Source: Podarcis raffonei (lineage: Eukaryota > Chordata > Lepidosauria > Squamata > Lacertidae). From it: a DNA stretch of 64,000 bases. Position numbers and translations under genes: made by a program. The stretch is taken from the NCBI RefSeq assembly GCF_027172205.1, contig NC_070603.1, forward strand, positions 12,450,501 to 12,514,500. Direction: 5' to 3'. Below the pieces are notes generated by a model, which made no database searches, was not told the DNA's origin, and was given only the letters and a program-made list of their open reading frames with translations. Positions 18,771 through 29,409 of the stretch are shown here, in pieces (the stretch's first letter is position 1; each line of letters starts with the position of its first letter).

Positions 18771-21700
18771 TTCCTCCCCCATCCCCTATCTAAGAGTAGG
18801 CAAGCACAGTGTGACTTCATGGTGTTAGCTCTCATACTTGAGAATGCCCTTTTGCTTTCAGTGGTACTTACTTCTGAGTAAGCACTCAAAAAATTGCTGT
18901 TAGTGGTCAGTTTCCAGACAGAGAGGTGCTGGGGGGGTCAAGCTTGATGCATAACAATTTGTATCTTTTTTTTAACCTTTGAACTCTTCCTTGAAACCAT
19001 GGGAGCTGGCTGTATTTATCCAGTTGTGAGGCAGAGACACTTTGTGCATGCTTAAAGGCTATCTCTTTATTTAACATATTCCTGGGGAGTATCCTTTTCA
19101 TTTTTGTCTTTAGCCAGGTTTGCCCAAATGCCAAAGCCAGACTTACATCTTCATTTCCCCAGCAGATTCAAACCGTCACCTGTTCTGTGAAACTTTTGCC
19201 TTAGCCTTTCAGTGCTAATCCTCAGTTGAAAGAAACCCAAAGCACACAGAACAGTAGTTGCTCATATTCCCCTTTCTTTTCTTCTCTGTGCTGTCTTCCC
19301 TCTGCCTGGTCCAAATGTAGAAGGTAAACTGTGCTACCAAACATAGACTGTAAATTGTCTTGTTGAGGTTGTATCCTGCATGCTTAGAGGTTCTCACTGT
19401 CATCTGTTTGGCCAATGGTGAGAAGAGGGTGCTGGAGTAGATCACCCCTTGCACTTCTTTTGTTCTTACTGCAAGTTGCAGAATTGTGTGAGTAGATCCC
19501 ATTCGTCATCAGTGACTAGTTCCCTGTTTGCAGGATTTCTATGAGCATTCCTTCTCCCTCTCATTCTTCCATGGAAAGAAGGGCTGTATGCATTCTTCGG
19601 GCTGCAGAACTCATGACAAAGTAGGTTTGCAAGAAAGTGACACATGCAGAAAGACTGTAATAGAAGTGAAAAATTGCACACATAAGAAAGGACCAGTCAA
19701 AATGGCAGGATTTTGATGTGAGCAATGCCATATCACGAAAGTAATCCTATTGCAATGCAGCGCTTATGTGATACAACATTTGTACGTGCTGGGCAATATT
19801 GTGCAGTCCTGGTTTTGTATTTGTTAGTTCATTTATTCATTGTCAAAAAGTTCTGGGTTCTGATTTTGGTTTTTAATGATAGGCTGGTATAGCGTTATAG
19901 CATTATTGTAGTATGATGTTAAAGCATTATAGCACCATAATAAAAATCTGCATTATATCAGAAGAGTGTTACAGCACTATACCGCTCCTTCGTTGAATAT
20001 GTCTTGGTGATAATTAAAAGATAATTTTTTAAAAAATAAACTGGGAATATAAAACCACGAAGGTTACTGAATGTGTGTTTCAAATTCTCTACCCACAGCA
20101 GCTATGCCATGCCTACCATTTTGGACAGAACATAGCAGGATATACACACAGGAAAATCACAATACTCCCGATGGTGTTGCAAGTCAATCGCAACTCTGCC
20201 TACAATGGAAGATCAATGATTGGATAGTGCTGGGAGCCACCTGTCTGAAAGCAGCCTTGGAGCATCATCAGTCTACCCCCTGAAGCAGGACTAATGCACA
20301 AAACTAGCCTATGTTTTGGAACAGCCATGCCTTGTACATTAAAAGAAAAGAGATGCTTACAGCATCTTTTGAGCGTTAGCATTATATGATTTCCCTAAGC
20401 TGCAAGACAGCCACAGAGAACTCCTTGGTGCTCCAACAGGGACTGACGACAGAAGCAATTGGATAAAGCTGCAGGAGATACTGGAGTCCTCGTCTTCCCA
20501 TCTTGGCTTCTGTTGTCACCCCCCTCTGACGCCTTCCACTGCAGGCAAACAAAAGCACAGCAATTATGGCATACTTGCATGAATGCTCATATATCAATAT
20601 CCACACACAGCCTCGCATGTTTCAGCAAAAACATTGAGGGCAGCTTCAATAGAACATCTTGTAAAGCATCGTAAAGGAGCAGTAAACCACCAGGATAAAG
20701 GCAATTCTTAACGCGGGGAGTTAATGAAACAGAGAGACTAACTAGTACAGTGGCATGACTACGGGTGCAGAAGTGGGGAGGAGGAGGAGGAGGCTGAGTT
20801 GAAGAGCAAAAGGACCTACTCCTTTTGGTGTGTGCAACGGGAGAGTATAGTCAAACCCCTCTCTCACCATTTTAATGCTGCTGCAATTGCCAGGGCATTT
20901 GCCATTGGGCTGCACTGCAACCCAGCTCTCATCTCAGGTCAGTGGTAAAGAAGAGAGCAAGAAACAGCTTGGAAAGTGGAGAAGCCCTGTCAGCGTCACC
21001 AGCCTGCCGATTTATTTTTATTTCCCTTTGAACGTTCACTTATATGCCCACCAGTGCTTCTGGACATGGGAATATTTTAAAGGTGCATCCAGACTGCCAA
21101 GGTTTTGCAGATGGGATTAAAGTGCATACTGTAACTTTAGCTTTGGACAGTTAAAGTGGATTAAAGGGCTCCGTCACCCTGGCATGGTCAATTCACTTTA
21201 AGAAAGAAAGGGCAGCAACCGTAGAATTCCACAAGTTCAAGAAGTGATCCCCCAAACCCAGTGAAATAATTCCTCTGAGGGTAACTAAGTAAATCACTGT
21301 GACTAAATTTAACAGCCCCAGCAGGGAAGTCTTAACCCACTTAGGGCTTATTCCTCTAGCCCAGGTCTCCATTCCAAGAATATGGGCTGCAGATGTTAGA
21401 ACTAATATTCCTGAGCCACAGAAATCTTCCCAGCTGGTTTCTGCCCAGTAGGGGCCTGGCCCATCTGTTGTGCGTCATTTCTCTGGTTACTTTTCACCTT
21501 CTGTCCTTTAAGGCTTCTCAGTGCTCATAGCTCTGCCCAGCTATGGGGCATCTGTGCTGCCTCCAGCTGGTGCATTGAGCCTCACGTATCTTGAGGCTGC
21601 GAACTCCCACAGCGGGCCTCTCTGGATCAGAGCTTGAAGGGGACCTCACCTGCAGAGAAGCAGCTTAATCCACATCTGCAGAGTTTAGTTCCCAGAGTCG

Positions 21701-22234
21701 GTGATGAGGGAGCAGTGGCTTGAGATGGCAGTGAAATGAGAGTATAAAAATAAGAGCAAGACTGATTTATGGGTATGAGAGAGCGCAGCCCCAAACTGGC
21801 AGGCTCATTGTGACCTCCAAGAAGCCAACTCAAGGATGAGTGTGCAGAGAGTGTTAATGCCAACAGAGGATGCATTCCTTTCTGGACTGTCCTCAGGGAG
21901 GCCACTTGCCAGGGTTGGCTGCGATCAGAGGCAAAAGTGGATGGAAAAACAGGATAGGGTTGCCACCTTTGTTCTGGCAAAATACAGGGTGGGGCAGGGT
22001 GGTTTGGGGACAATTTTTTTCTTCATTTGGTGCTGAAGTGACTTCTTTCCCCCCCATTTTTTGGGTTGGTTTTCATACAATTTAATAAATTCAATTCAAT
22101 TTCAGTGACTTCAAGGCAATCCATTACAATCTACTCCAGCCTAGCAGAATGGCCCCTTTGGAATTTGTCACACACACATGTGCATGCACACAAACAAACA
22201 CGTGAATTTGTAAATCTGTCTGTGCTTGGCTAAC
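18771..22234. other. unassigned non-coding interval
   Basis: A long stretch of apparently unique sequence. No defensible exon, tRNA or full transposon. The motif TACTTACTTCTGAGTAAG at 18866 is the dispersed palindromic motif. 19880-20000 has many ATTATAGCA-type near repeats. The short frames at 20071-20283 and 20875-21120 show no known domain. Confidence 0.3.
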
Positions 22235-22582
22235 AAGGTAAAGGGACCCCTGACCATTAGGTCCAGTCGTGGCCGACTCTGGGGTTGCGGCGCTCATCTC
22301 GCTTTACTGGCCGAGGGAGCCGGCGTACAGCTTCCGGGTCATGTGGCCAGCATGACTAAGCCGCTTCTGGCGAACCAGAGCAGCGCATGGAAACGCCGTT
22401 TACCTTCCTGCCGGAGGGTGCCTATTTATCTACTTGCACTTTGACATGCTTTCAAATGCTAGGTTGGCAGGAGCTGAGACCGAGCAATGGGAGCTCACCC
22501 CGTCGCAAGGATTCGAACCACCAACCTATTGATTGGCAAGTCCTAGGCTCTGTGGTTTAACCCACAGCGCCACCCACGTCCC
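22235..22582 (-). mobile_element. Sauria SINE (copy 3) with TSD
   Basis: Full minus-strand copy from GGTAAAGGGACCCCTGACCA to the inverted head CAGCGCCACCCACGTCCC. An exact 14-bp target duplication TCTGTGCTTGGCTA lies at 22219-22232 and 22583-22596. The intact duplication suggests a fairly recent insertion. Confidence 0.95.
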
Positions 22583-22596
22583 TCTGTGCTTGGCTA

Positions 22597-22654
22597 CCCA
22601 AAGCTTAAATACAGAACCATTCACACAGCCTTTCAAACATGCATTTGAAGAGGG

Positions 22655-22686
<32 letters not shown>

Positions 22687-23265
22687 AGACCTGAAATACA
22701 GGACAAAACTGTATCAATACAGGAAGTGGCATTTTTCATTGAAATACAGGATAATCCTATATTGTACAGGACAGGCACCCCTAAACAAAGGTGGCTGATG
22801 CCTTTCTACAGCAGCCTAGTTTGCATCCATACTTCCACACCTGTATCTGTTCTACATCCCGGACAGCAATAGGCATGGTCAGAGTTCAAAGGCACATTCC
22901 AGGCAGGTAAAAACCCTATGAAGGAATGTGAGGTGCAGGGCTTGTGAGGGGACGGGTGTTTCCTAGAGAGAGTCATGATGAGGGCCAGATTGTGAAGCCT
23001 GGTGAACCCTATTTGCCACCCGGGTCTAAGTTTCTCCCCCCACCCCCACCCCGCTGTAAAGAAGAATAGCATTTGCAAAGTAGCAGGACCAATTTGGAAA
23101 GCACCTTTGTTGCGTTCCTTATAAAAGTCTTCTTCCAAGACTGAGCTCTGAATAAAACAGTTCTGGGAAATTGTAGCAAAAGCCAGCTATGGTCTTGCTG
23201 GCACCATTTGGTGACATTTTGTTCCCATTGAGTAAACATTTCTATACAGATCTCTCCCCATCTCT
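22597..23265. other. unassigned non-coding interval
   Basis: Short CA and GA runs at 22658-22686. The rest has no identifiable gene or repeat. Confidence 0.3.
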
Positions 23266-23540
23266 CCAATCCTAGGAAATATTTCCAATTATATTTTTCA
23301 CAATCCTAGGAAATACAGTGGTACCTCAGGTTAAGAACTTAATTTGTTCTGGAGGTCTGTTCTTAACCTGAAACTATTCTTAACCTGAGGTACCACTTTA
23401 GCTAATGGGGCCTCTCTCTGCTGCCGCTGCGCGATTTCTGTTCTCATCCTGAGGTAAAGTTCTTAACCCGAGGTACTACCGGGTTAGCGGTAACCTGAAG
23501 CATTTGTAACCCGAGGTACCACTGTATTTCCAATTATTTT
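23266..23540. repeat. local duplication interrupted by MITE
   Basis: CAATCCTAGGAAATATTTCC followed by AATTATATTTTT (23268-23300) is repeated as CAATCCTAGGAAATA (23301-23315) and, after the MITE, TATTTCCAATTATTTTTTT (23525 onward). The first unit is thus an unoccupied version of the site that the second lost to insertion. Confidence 0.85.
23316..23524 (+). mobile_element. Tigger-like MITE, family T (copy 2)
   Basis: Ends CAGTGGTACCTCAGGTTAAG and CGAGGTACCACTG are inverse, flanked by TA on both sides. The adjacent empty-site duplication confirms the TA target. Core ATTTCTGTTCTCATCCTGAG as in the other copies. Confidence 0.92.
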
Positions 23541-23584
23541 TTTAAGTGTATCTCCTTTTCCCCAAAAACAAAGGAAAGTAAGTA

Positions 23585-23814
23585 CAGTGGTACCTTGGGT
23601 TAGATACGCTTCAGTTACATTTGCTTCAGGTTACATACACTGCTAACCCAGAAATATTACCTTGGGTTAAGAACTTTGCTTCAGGATAAGAACAGAAATC
23701 GTGCAGCAGCAGCAGGAGGCCCCATTAGCTAAAGTGGTGCTTCAGGTTAAGAACAGTTTCAGGTTAAGAACAGACCTCCAGAACGAATTAAGTTCTTAAC
23801 CCGAGGTACCACTG
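23585..23814 (-). mobile_element. Tigger-like MITE, family T (copy 3)
   Basis: Ends CAGTGGTACCTTGGGTTAG and CCCGAGGTACCACTG with TA flanks. Opposite orientation to copy 2, only 60 bp away. The core reads CAGGATAAGAACAGAAATCG. Confidence 0.92.
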
Positions 23815-23864
23815 TATGTATAAATGAAATGTGGCACTAAAAAGGGGGAGAAAGCAACTGTCGG

Positions 23865-24195
23865 AGGGGCATGGAAAGCTGCCTTATTCTTGAGTTTGAC
23901 TACTGGACCATCTAGCGCAGTACTGTCTACAGCAGCGTTTCCCAATCTTGGGTCTCCAGCTGTTGTTGGACTACAACTCCCATCATCCCAAGCTAGCAGG
24001 ACCAGTGGTCAGGGATGATGGGAATTGTAGTCCAAAACAGCTAGAGACCCAAGTTGGTCTACACTCACCGGCAGTGGCTCTCTGGGGTTTCAGGCATGGA
24101 AGCTTCCCATCACTGGGCAGAGATGCTGGAGACTGAAGCAGGGACCATTTGCATGAAAGGCAGGTGCTACTGCTACTGAGCCACACAGCCCCTGT
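23865..24195 (-). mobile_element. tRNA-Ala-headed SINE, split by family P MITE
   Basis: Minus orientation: AAGCTGCCTTATTCTTGAGT, then ACTGGACCATCTAGCGCAGT. It resumes after the insert with CACTCACCGGCAGTGGCTCT and ends at the inverted head GCTACTGCTACTGAGCCAC. Confidence 0.75.
23932..24056. mobile_element. family P MITE inside SINE
   Basis: Arms TCTTGGGTCTCCAGCTGTTG...GGACTACAACTCCCATCATC and the inverse GATGATGGGAATTGTAGTCC...AGAGACCCAAGTTG. Flanked by GTCTACA (23925-23931 and 24057-24063), compatible with an eroded 8-bp hAT duplication. Confidence 0.75.
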
Positions 24196-24590
24196 CTGAA
24201 GGCCAACTGCTTACCCAGGATTTCAGCATGTGCAATATGCAAACTGTTCTATTATGACTTTAATGAGATCATTACTATTCCACAGGTCGAAGCTGCTGGA
24301 TAAACAAAAACTGACCCTTGTATTGAAATAAAAATTATCCAGTCCAAAAATGTGGTTCAAAGACTCACAGAACATAACTTCAAAACAACTTGAAACAATA
24401 AAAAACACATTCAATTAGTTGTGTATCTCTTACACCGGTGCCGGCATAAGTCATACTAATGTAGATTATAAATATCTTGCATTCTGAGTGAAAATCAAAA
24501 CTCCATCTCTTCTCCATTGCAGCTTTTTTTAGCCTCAGGCTGTTTTGCTGGGGACAGAGAATGACATACATTCTCTTCAACAGCTTGGAA

Positions 24591-24726
24591 CAGGCATCCC
24601 CAACCTTTGGCCCTCCAGATGTTTTGGCCTACAACTCCCATGATCCCTAGCTAACAGGACCAGGGGCCAGGGATGGTGGGAATTGTAGTCCAAAACATCT
24701 GGAGGGCCAAAGGTTGGGGATGCCTG
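24591..24726. mobile_element. 136-bp perfect foldback hAT-type MITE
   Basis: The outer 37 bp are a perfect inverted repeat: starts CAGGCATCCCCAACCTTTGG and ends CCAAAGGTTGGGGATGCCTG. The centre holds CTCCCATGATCCCTAGC. The right end abuts the L2 5' end exactly, without a spacer. The right-hand target copy may be the CTTAGAA after the L2, versus CTTGGAA on the left. Confidence 0.88.
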
Positions 24727-25215
24727 GGCGGCCGCCGAGACCATATAACACCGGTCTTGAAAGACCTACATTGGCTCCCAGGACGTTTCCGAGCACAATT
24801 CAAAGTGTTGGTGCTGACCTTTAAAGCCCTAAACGGCCTCGGTCCAGTATACCTGAAGGAGCGTCTCCACCTCCATCATTCTGCCCGGACGCTGAGGTCC
24901 AGCGCCGAGGGCCTTCTGGCGGTTCCCTCATTGCGAGAAGCAAAGCTACAGGGAACCAGGCAGAGGGCTTTCTCGGTAGTGGCGCCCGCCCTGTGGAATG
25001 CCCTTCCAGCAGATGTCAAAGCGATAAACAACTACCTGACATTCAGAAGACATCTTAAGGCAGCCCTGTTCAGGGAAGTTTTTAACGTGTGATATTTTAC
25101 TGTATTTTTGGTTTTTATGGAAGCCACCCAGAGTGGCTGGGGAGGCCCAGCCAGATGGGTATAAATAATAAATTATAATAAATTATAATTTATAATAAAT
25201 TAATAAATAATAATA

Positions 25216-25254
<39 letters not shown>

Positions 25255-25255
25255 T
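24727..25255 (+). mobile_element. L2-clade LINE 3' end (copy B)
   Basis: Frame to 25092 reads LKDLHWLPGRFRAQFKVLVL, SARTLRSSAEGLLAVPSLRE, RQRAFSVVAPALWNALPADV and NYLTFRRHLKAALFREVFNV then stop. This is the best-preserved L2 C-terminus here. The 3' UTR ends CCAGATGGGTATAAATAATA plus (ATT)n. 5'-truncated. Confidence 0.92.
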
Positions 25256-25859
25256 TAGAACAAAGAGACACAGCACCCAACATGGATGACTACCAGCTTA
25301 CCATACATAGACCTGAAATACTATCTGTTTCATGTGACTGTGAGCTAATCACCTTGTGACTGATCCACACAGATACAGTCCCGTGAGACAGCCCCATTAA
25401 TGACGAACCTGGTAGGCTCTTCTCTAACTTCATGGAAATTACCAACCATGGTTACCACCATTACAATACAGACACATTATAGATTTCCCACTGCAATGCA
25501 CATTAAACAATTCTACTTAACAGGTTTCACTTTAAAATATGACCTCTTGCTTCTGCCCTACACTAAAAAGAACCAAAGAGGGAACTTTCAAGAAGAGGCA
25601 TCCTTTACTCTTGACGTTCTTGTGCTTACCATGCTCCGCCCCCCGACCCCATTTTCACCAGCTCCAGACTGCCCAGGGCAGATGTGCACTCAGCAAAGAA
25701 CTGAACTCTGCACTCCTAGTTCCCTGCCTGCAACCCTAAAAACAAGAAGCCGAAACCATACGCCAGAATACTTCTGGGCAATGTTGCTAAGGGACACTCC
25801 CCCAAGTCAACCGTCCAGATGGACTGGTGCACGGGCTGACATTTCTGCCTGCCTTCCAG
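25256..25859. other. unassigned non-coding interval
   Basis: The open frame 25400-25900 (166 aa) has no recognisable domain and runs into a candidate regulatory block. I consider it chance. Confidence 0.3.
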
Positions 25860-26140
25860 CTCCCTTTTGGATCAAGTGGTTTATAGTGTTTCCTAAATAA
25901 ATAAACAGAACGGCCACTTGTGCGTTTTGTCAACCTGGCCACCCTTTGGTTTGGGCGCCTGACGAGCTTGATGCACTGTAGTTTGAGAAATGTGCTTGGC
26001 CTCTCCCGATAAATTAGCTGGGGAAAGTTTATGGAGATGAATTCTTCGCCATTACTTCTGCTCCAACCAATTACCAGCAAGAGAGGTTCACTCCCCTCCA
26101 AGCATAAACCCTTGGCAGCTGTATAATTCCTATCCACTTT
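25860..26140. promoter_or_regulatory. candidate conserved non-coding element 2
   Basis: Repeat-free sequence with CGATAAATTAGCTGGGG, TTTATGGAGATGAATTC and CTCCAACCAATTACCAGC. Composition resembles conserved developmental enhancers (homeodomain and CCAAT-like cores). Inference only. Confidence 0.32.
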
Positions 26141-27382
26141 TTTAATGCATATGTACAGTATATGTATATTTACTTAGTTTGAGTTGATGGCCTTTTTTAT
26201 GACCGAGGTTGTAAAAGTACTAGAGGGTCCTTCTATACGGCTTGTGCAGTGCAGCCTGGCAAATCCAGGTCGGAGGGAGGGGAAGGAAAACGACCAGAAG
26301 ACTGAACAAAGGCGCTGGCCTCCTTTAACCAGGGTTACGTATGCACACACGCACACATGTACACAATTGCCTCGGTTTCCCCTGCTACCTTTTGGCAATA
26401 ACAGACCACAGGCAGCCACTCATGTGCTGCTTTATACTTGAGTAAAACAGATAAGCTCCATTGATTTCAGTACAACGTACCTACTACACAAAACTGTTCG
26501 CTGGATTGTGGCTTGGGTTAATAGCTGCACAAGGACATTAATGGCTGGTTACATTTGATCTGATACATTAAGGGTGAGCTAAGAGTCTGGGGAGATGCCT
26601 GATTCAAGGCTGCTTTCTCTAAGCAAAAATCCACCCCTATAACCCATTGTCTGTAAAATGGGGATGATAATAATATGGGTTGCAAAGGCTTTGGTGAAAG
26701 CCTGCCCTCTCCCTCATGTACCACTTAAAAGTTAATATCCAGCTATGCCAATATAAAGGCTGCTGTGCTTATCTTTATTTCTGCTCTCTGCCTCCTAAGG
26801 GACCTGCGAGTTCTAAATTAAGGCTGGAGATGGAACTAACTCTTGTTTTTAAAAAATGGATGTGATGGTTTTTTTTAAAGCAGATTTTCCAGCTGTATAA
26901 AATCTCCATCAGACATCCCACACTTAAAGAAGAAAATCCAAATAGCACAAAGCATGCGTTGCTCCATGCTTACATTCCATTTCAGTGGCCATACTCACCA
27001 TAGAAGTCAATAGCTCTTATCTATAATATAGTATCGAACAGCACAATCCAATGGCCTGAAAGATCTGTTGTCCTGAAAGTTGTCTGTCTATTCCTGCTGC
27101 CTCATTAAACTTGTGCTACTTATGCTGAAATCTCTCATCTGGTTTTCACCAAAATTACCTGTTAAGCTGTTGGCTTAAACTGGTCTGTTTTACATAGCAG
27201 TCAATGGGTGGAATTCAAAGTAGCACAAGAGAGATTGCTCTGTCGTAACAAGTATTTCTGCTTACGTGGTAGAACGATCTCCCCACTCCTCCTCCATGCG
27301 TTATTCTGGGAGGTTCTCTAACCCCTCATAGCCAATTGTTGTGGGGAGTGTGTAGTGGATGTAGGGGACAGAAAGGGGAAAG
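26141..27382. other. unassigned non-coding interval
   Basis: 26450-26480 (CTCCATTGATTTCAGTACAA) is the dispersed motif. The rest looks like unique non-coding sequence. No exon. Confidence 0.3.
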
Positions 27383-27792
27383 CATTAGTAGTAGTAGTAG
27401 TAATTTATTATTTATACCCCGGCCATCTGGCTGGGCTTCCCCAGCCACTCTGGGTGGCTTCCAACAAAATATTAAAATACAGTAACACATCAAACATTAA
27501 AAGATTCCCTAAACAGGGCTGCCTTCAGATGTCTTCTAGAAGTCTGGTAGTTGTTGTTCTCTTTGACATCTGGTGGGAGGGCGTTCCACAGGGCGGGTGC
27601 CACCACCGAAAAGACCCTCTGCCTGGTTCCCTGTAACTTGGCTTCTCGCAGTGAGGGAACCACCAGAAGGCCCTCGGCGTTGGACCTCAGTGTCCGGGTG
27701 GGGGTGGAGACGCTCCTTCAGATATACTGGACTGAGGCCCTTTAGGGCTTTAAAGGTCAGCACCAACACTTTGAATTGTGCTCGGAAACGTA
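27383..27792 (-). mobile_element. L2-clade LINE 3' end (copy C)
   Basis: Minus-oriented. Tail ATT units at 27383, then CTGGGCTTCCCCAGCCACTC. The coding portion on the minus strand retains FRAQFKVLVLTFKALKGLSP and VYLKERLHP but is then out of frame. Shorter at its 5' end than copies A and B. Confidence 0.87.
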
Positions 27793-28377
27793 CATTAGTA
27801 GGGTTCGCACTGGCTCCCCCAGGCAAATATTTATCTGAATCCAGCCCAAAAAGGCCAGCAGGCAGACTTTCTGTACCGACCACTCTTAGCTCACAGAGCA
27901 AATGGGACGACTCCTGACACCATTTGCTATTATTGTTTGAGTGTTTGTGGACTATGAGGTAAAAAGTATGGGTAAAAAACAATGAATGCAATATAACCAC
28001 TCCCCTCCCCTGTTCCTGACTAAAAACATCCCTGTACAGTGTCAGACACAGACCATGGCTTGTGCTTATCCTAGCCAGAAAATGAACCTCAAAAACCTTC
28101 TCCAGCATCTACAGTTCTCCTCTGCCCTTGAGCATCTCCGCATTTCTGCAGAACTTAGCCCTGGTTCTGCTAAGTTCTTACAGTGATGTGTTATAAGAAT
28201 TCTAAGGTCCCAAATATAAAATAAATGTTCATAAATGTACAAGGCAAACACATATGTAAGTATATAAACCACATGTCTTAAATAGTACAGGAGAGCAGTC
28301 TGAAGCCATTCTGACTCTCCCAAATTGACCTCAAATATTTCTCTGCAAGGAGGAAGGAAATGGGAAAGCCTCCCCAT
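27793..28377. other. unassigned non-coding interval
   Basis: Nothing identified. Confidence 0.3.
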
Positions 28378-28778
28378 TGTCTTTTGCTTACCTGTCTTAA
28401 GAGCGTATTTGTGTATGAATACGGTGAGCCTGTGATCTGCATTCAGAAATTAAAGTATTTACCATCACAAAAGAAAGGCCAGGCTGCCCAGGTAAGGCAA
28501 TCAGTGACCACAAACAGGTTTCCTGGCAACAGGATTTCTGCTGTAGACCGCCTCCTTTTGTGATGTATGTATGATGTTTTTAGGGGTGGTTTTGAGCTAT
28601 AGGGTGGGCAATTTCAGAAGTCTATATAAGGGCTTGCGCACCATTGGTCTGGGTTCTCTCCTCCCTCCTGTGTGTGGTGAGCGGGAACCCTGTTGCAACA
28701 GTTAATAAAGATCAGGATTACTAGCCGCTTTGCTTCTCAATATACTCTGGTTGGCCTCTTGTTATTTTCTCTGACCCA
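28378..28778 (+). mobile_element. probable solo LTR relic, ends uncertain
   Basis: Has an LTR-like order: a TATA box (CTATATAAGG near 28621), a polyadenylation-type AATAAA (near 28704) and a T-rich U5-like end. CCCAT occurs just before 28378 and again at 28775-28779, a possible 5-bp target duplication, though the exact end is unclear. No internal coding region. Family (ERV or Gypsy) unknown. Confidence 0.45.
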
Positions 28779-29050
28779 TAGGGAACCCACTTAAGGACTC
28801 TTAGATACCCCATGATGGAAAAGGAGCATTATTTTTTTCCTTATAAGAGATGCTTCACTGTTAGTTCAGGAAAAATAGTGCAGGACAGGAATCAACTCTT
28901 TCTGTCTGTTCCTAGGCTCCAGCTCTTTCTTGAGGAACTGTGGGTTCCTCATCCCTCCTTCTCCAACCCTTCTTCTCTCAGTTTGTTGCATCAGCATCAC
29001 AAGCTCAGAGAGGCTCCCAGACTGAAAGCTACCTACTAGGTAGGCCCAAC

Positions 29051-29371
29051 CAGTGGCATAGCGTGGGGGGAGGCCACATGGGTGATTGCCCCAGGCGCAA
29101 AGCTTTTAGGAACGCAAAATTTCAACACCTGGTGCTACCTCTATACAGCTGCACACATCACTAGGCTCTATTGAAAACGGCTTCGCCATGAGAACCAGGA
29201 AGTGACAACAGACAACAGAACGACTCTTCTTTTCTTATCTCTGCAGCTGCAATCTCCTGGGTGACGCGGACACCGTTAGGCAGTTGAATGTGCATGCGGA
29301 CTCCATCTGTTTCTCTCCCAACCCCTTTGTCCGCATGGCCCCGGGCACTGGCAACTCATGCTACGCCACTG
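29051..29371. mobile_element. non-autonomous hAT, family N1 (copy 2)
   Basis: Ends CAGTGGCATAGCGTGGG and CATGCTACGCCACTG are inverse. Target duplication GGCCCAAC (29043-29050) and GGCACAAC (29372-29379), 7 of 8. The interior differs from copies 1, 3 and 4 and is non-coding. Confidence 0.85.
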
Positions 29372-29409
29372 GGCACAACAATGTTAAACACAAGGCGTCT
29401 CAACAAGCT

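Noticed and set aside
25400-25900. 166-aa open frame as a host exon
   Set aside because: No recognisable domain, no repeat-like coding bias, and no convincing splice sites. Length is within chance for this window.
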